From the NCBI GenBank assembly GCA_004151065.3, contig NWUY0304794130.1, positions 1 through 43,908 on the forward strand: a stretch of DNA of 43,908 nt, written 5' to 3'. Below, in pieces: positions 43,863 through 43,908 of the stretch. Position 1 is the first letter of the stretch. Each line of letters starts with the position of its first letter. The notes under the pieces are model-generated. The model saw only the letters and a program-made list of their open reading frames with translations, was not told the DNA's origin and did not search any database. The position numbers were made by a program, and so were the translations under genes. Source of the stretch: Larix sibirica (Eukaryota > Streptophyta > Pinopsida > Pinales > Pinaceae).

Positions 43863-43908
43863 GCTTGCTTGACCAAAGGTATACTTGCTTGACCGAAGGG
43901 AGGGCAAG
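43863..43908 (+). repeat. 46-bp repeat, terminal copy at the window end
   Basis: Identical over all 46 bases to 8475-8520, in direct orientation, and it ends exactly at the last base of the window. See the finding on a possible assembly or molecule boundary. Confidence 0.95.

Noticed and set aside
1-43908. Mitochondrial or plastid rRNA, known organelle exons, group II intron domain V
   Set aside because: Read for by eye on both strands; no diagnostic strings were found. Short exons or diverged tRNAs could still be missed without a similarity search.

Overview
No intact gene can be supported in this window. It looks like non-coding seed-plant DNA. My preferred reading is a large, sparsely coded mitochondrial genome, most likely of a gymnosperm (for example a conifer). 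That rests on three things: degraded fragments of several plant nuclear transposon families, a matrix with normal CpG content, and many short decayed repeat families unlike typical plant nuclear satellites. I found no rRNA, no convincing tRNA, no group II intron domain V and no mitochondrial or plastid protein gene. A nuclear scaffold from a large-genome gymnosperm is the main alternative.

Layout. 1-5 kb: a degenerate LINE on the minus strand (ORF1-like, then an endonuclease fragment), followed by a palindrome and decayed tandem arrays. 5-12.6 kb: a patchwork of short-motif arrays and diverged direct duplications. 13.0-15.2 kb: a CpG-depleted relic carrying a plant mobile domain (PMD). 16.6-17.4 kb: scrambled Ty3/gypsy integrase and RNase H pieces. 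19.1 kb: a PPR-repeat fragment. 19.7-22.3 kb: more decayed arrays. 22.5-23.4 kb: a long minus-strand gypsy integrase relic without its catalytic aspartates. 24.1-25.5 kb: T-rich, intron-like DNA. 26.2-27.8 kb: a decayed array built on actgg/ggatc words. 29.0-30.8 kb: a TA-step-rich block. 31.3-32.1 kb: what looks like the last exon and 3' flank of a nuclear gene. 33.06-33.35 kb: a gypsy reverse transcriptase fragment interrupted by about 90 bp. 34.6-35.4 kb: stacked decayed arrays. 36.5-38.4 kb: a minus-strand gag-type relic. 38.7-43.9 kb: more arrays. The window ends exactly at the end of a 46-bp perfect repeat that also lies at 8475-8520.

The pieces do not form a pathway. The useful reading is historical. 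Transposon-derived and gene-like blocks are strongly CpG-poor (4-7 CpG per 900 bp by my hand count), while the surrounding matrix is not (34 per 900 bp in one block). This fits methylated nuclear DNA inserted into an organelle matrix. The matrix itself looks like the remains of many unrelated short tandem arrays, some of which share units with distant parts of the window.
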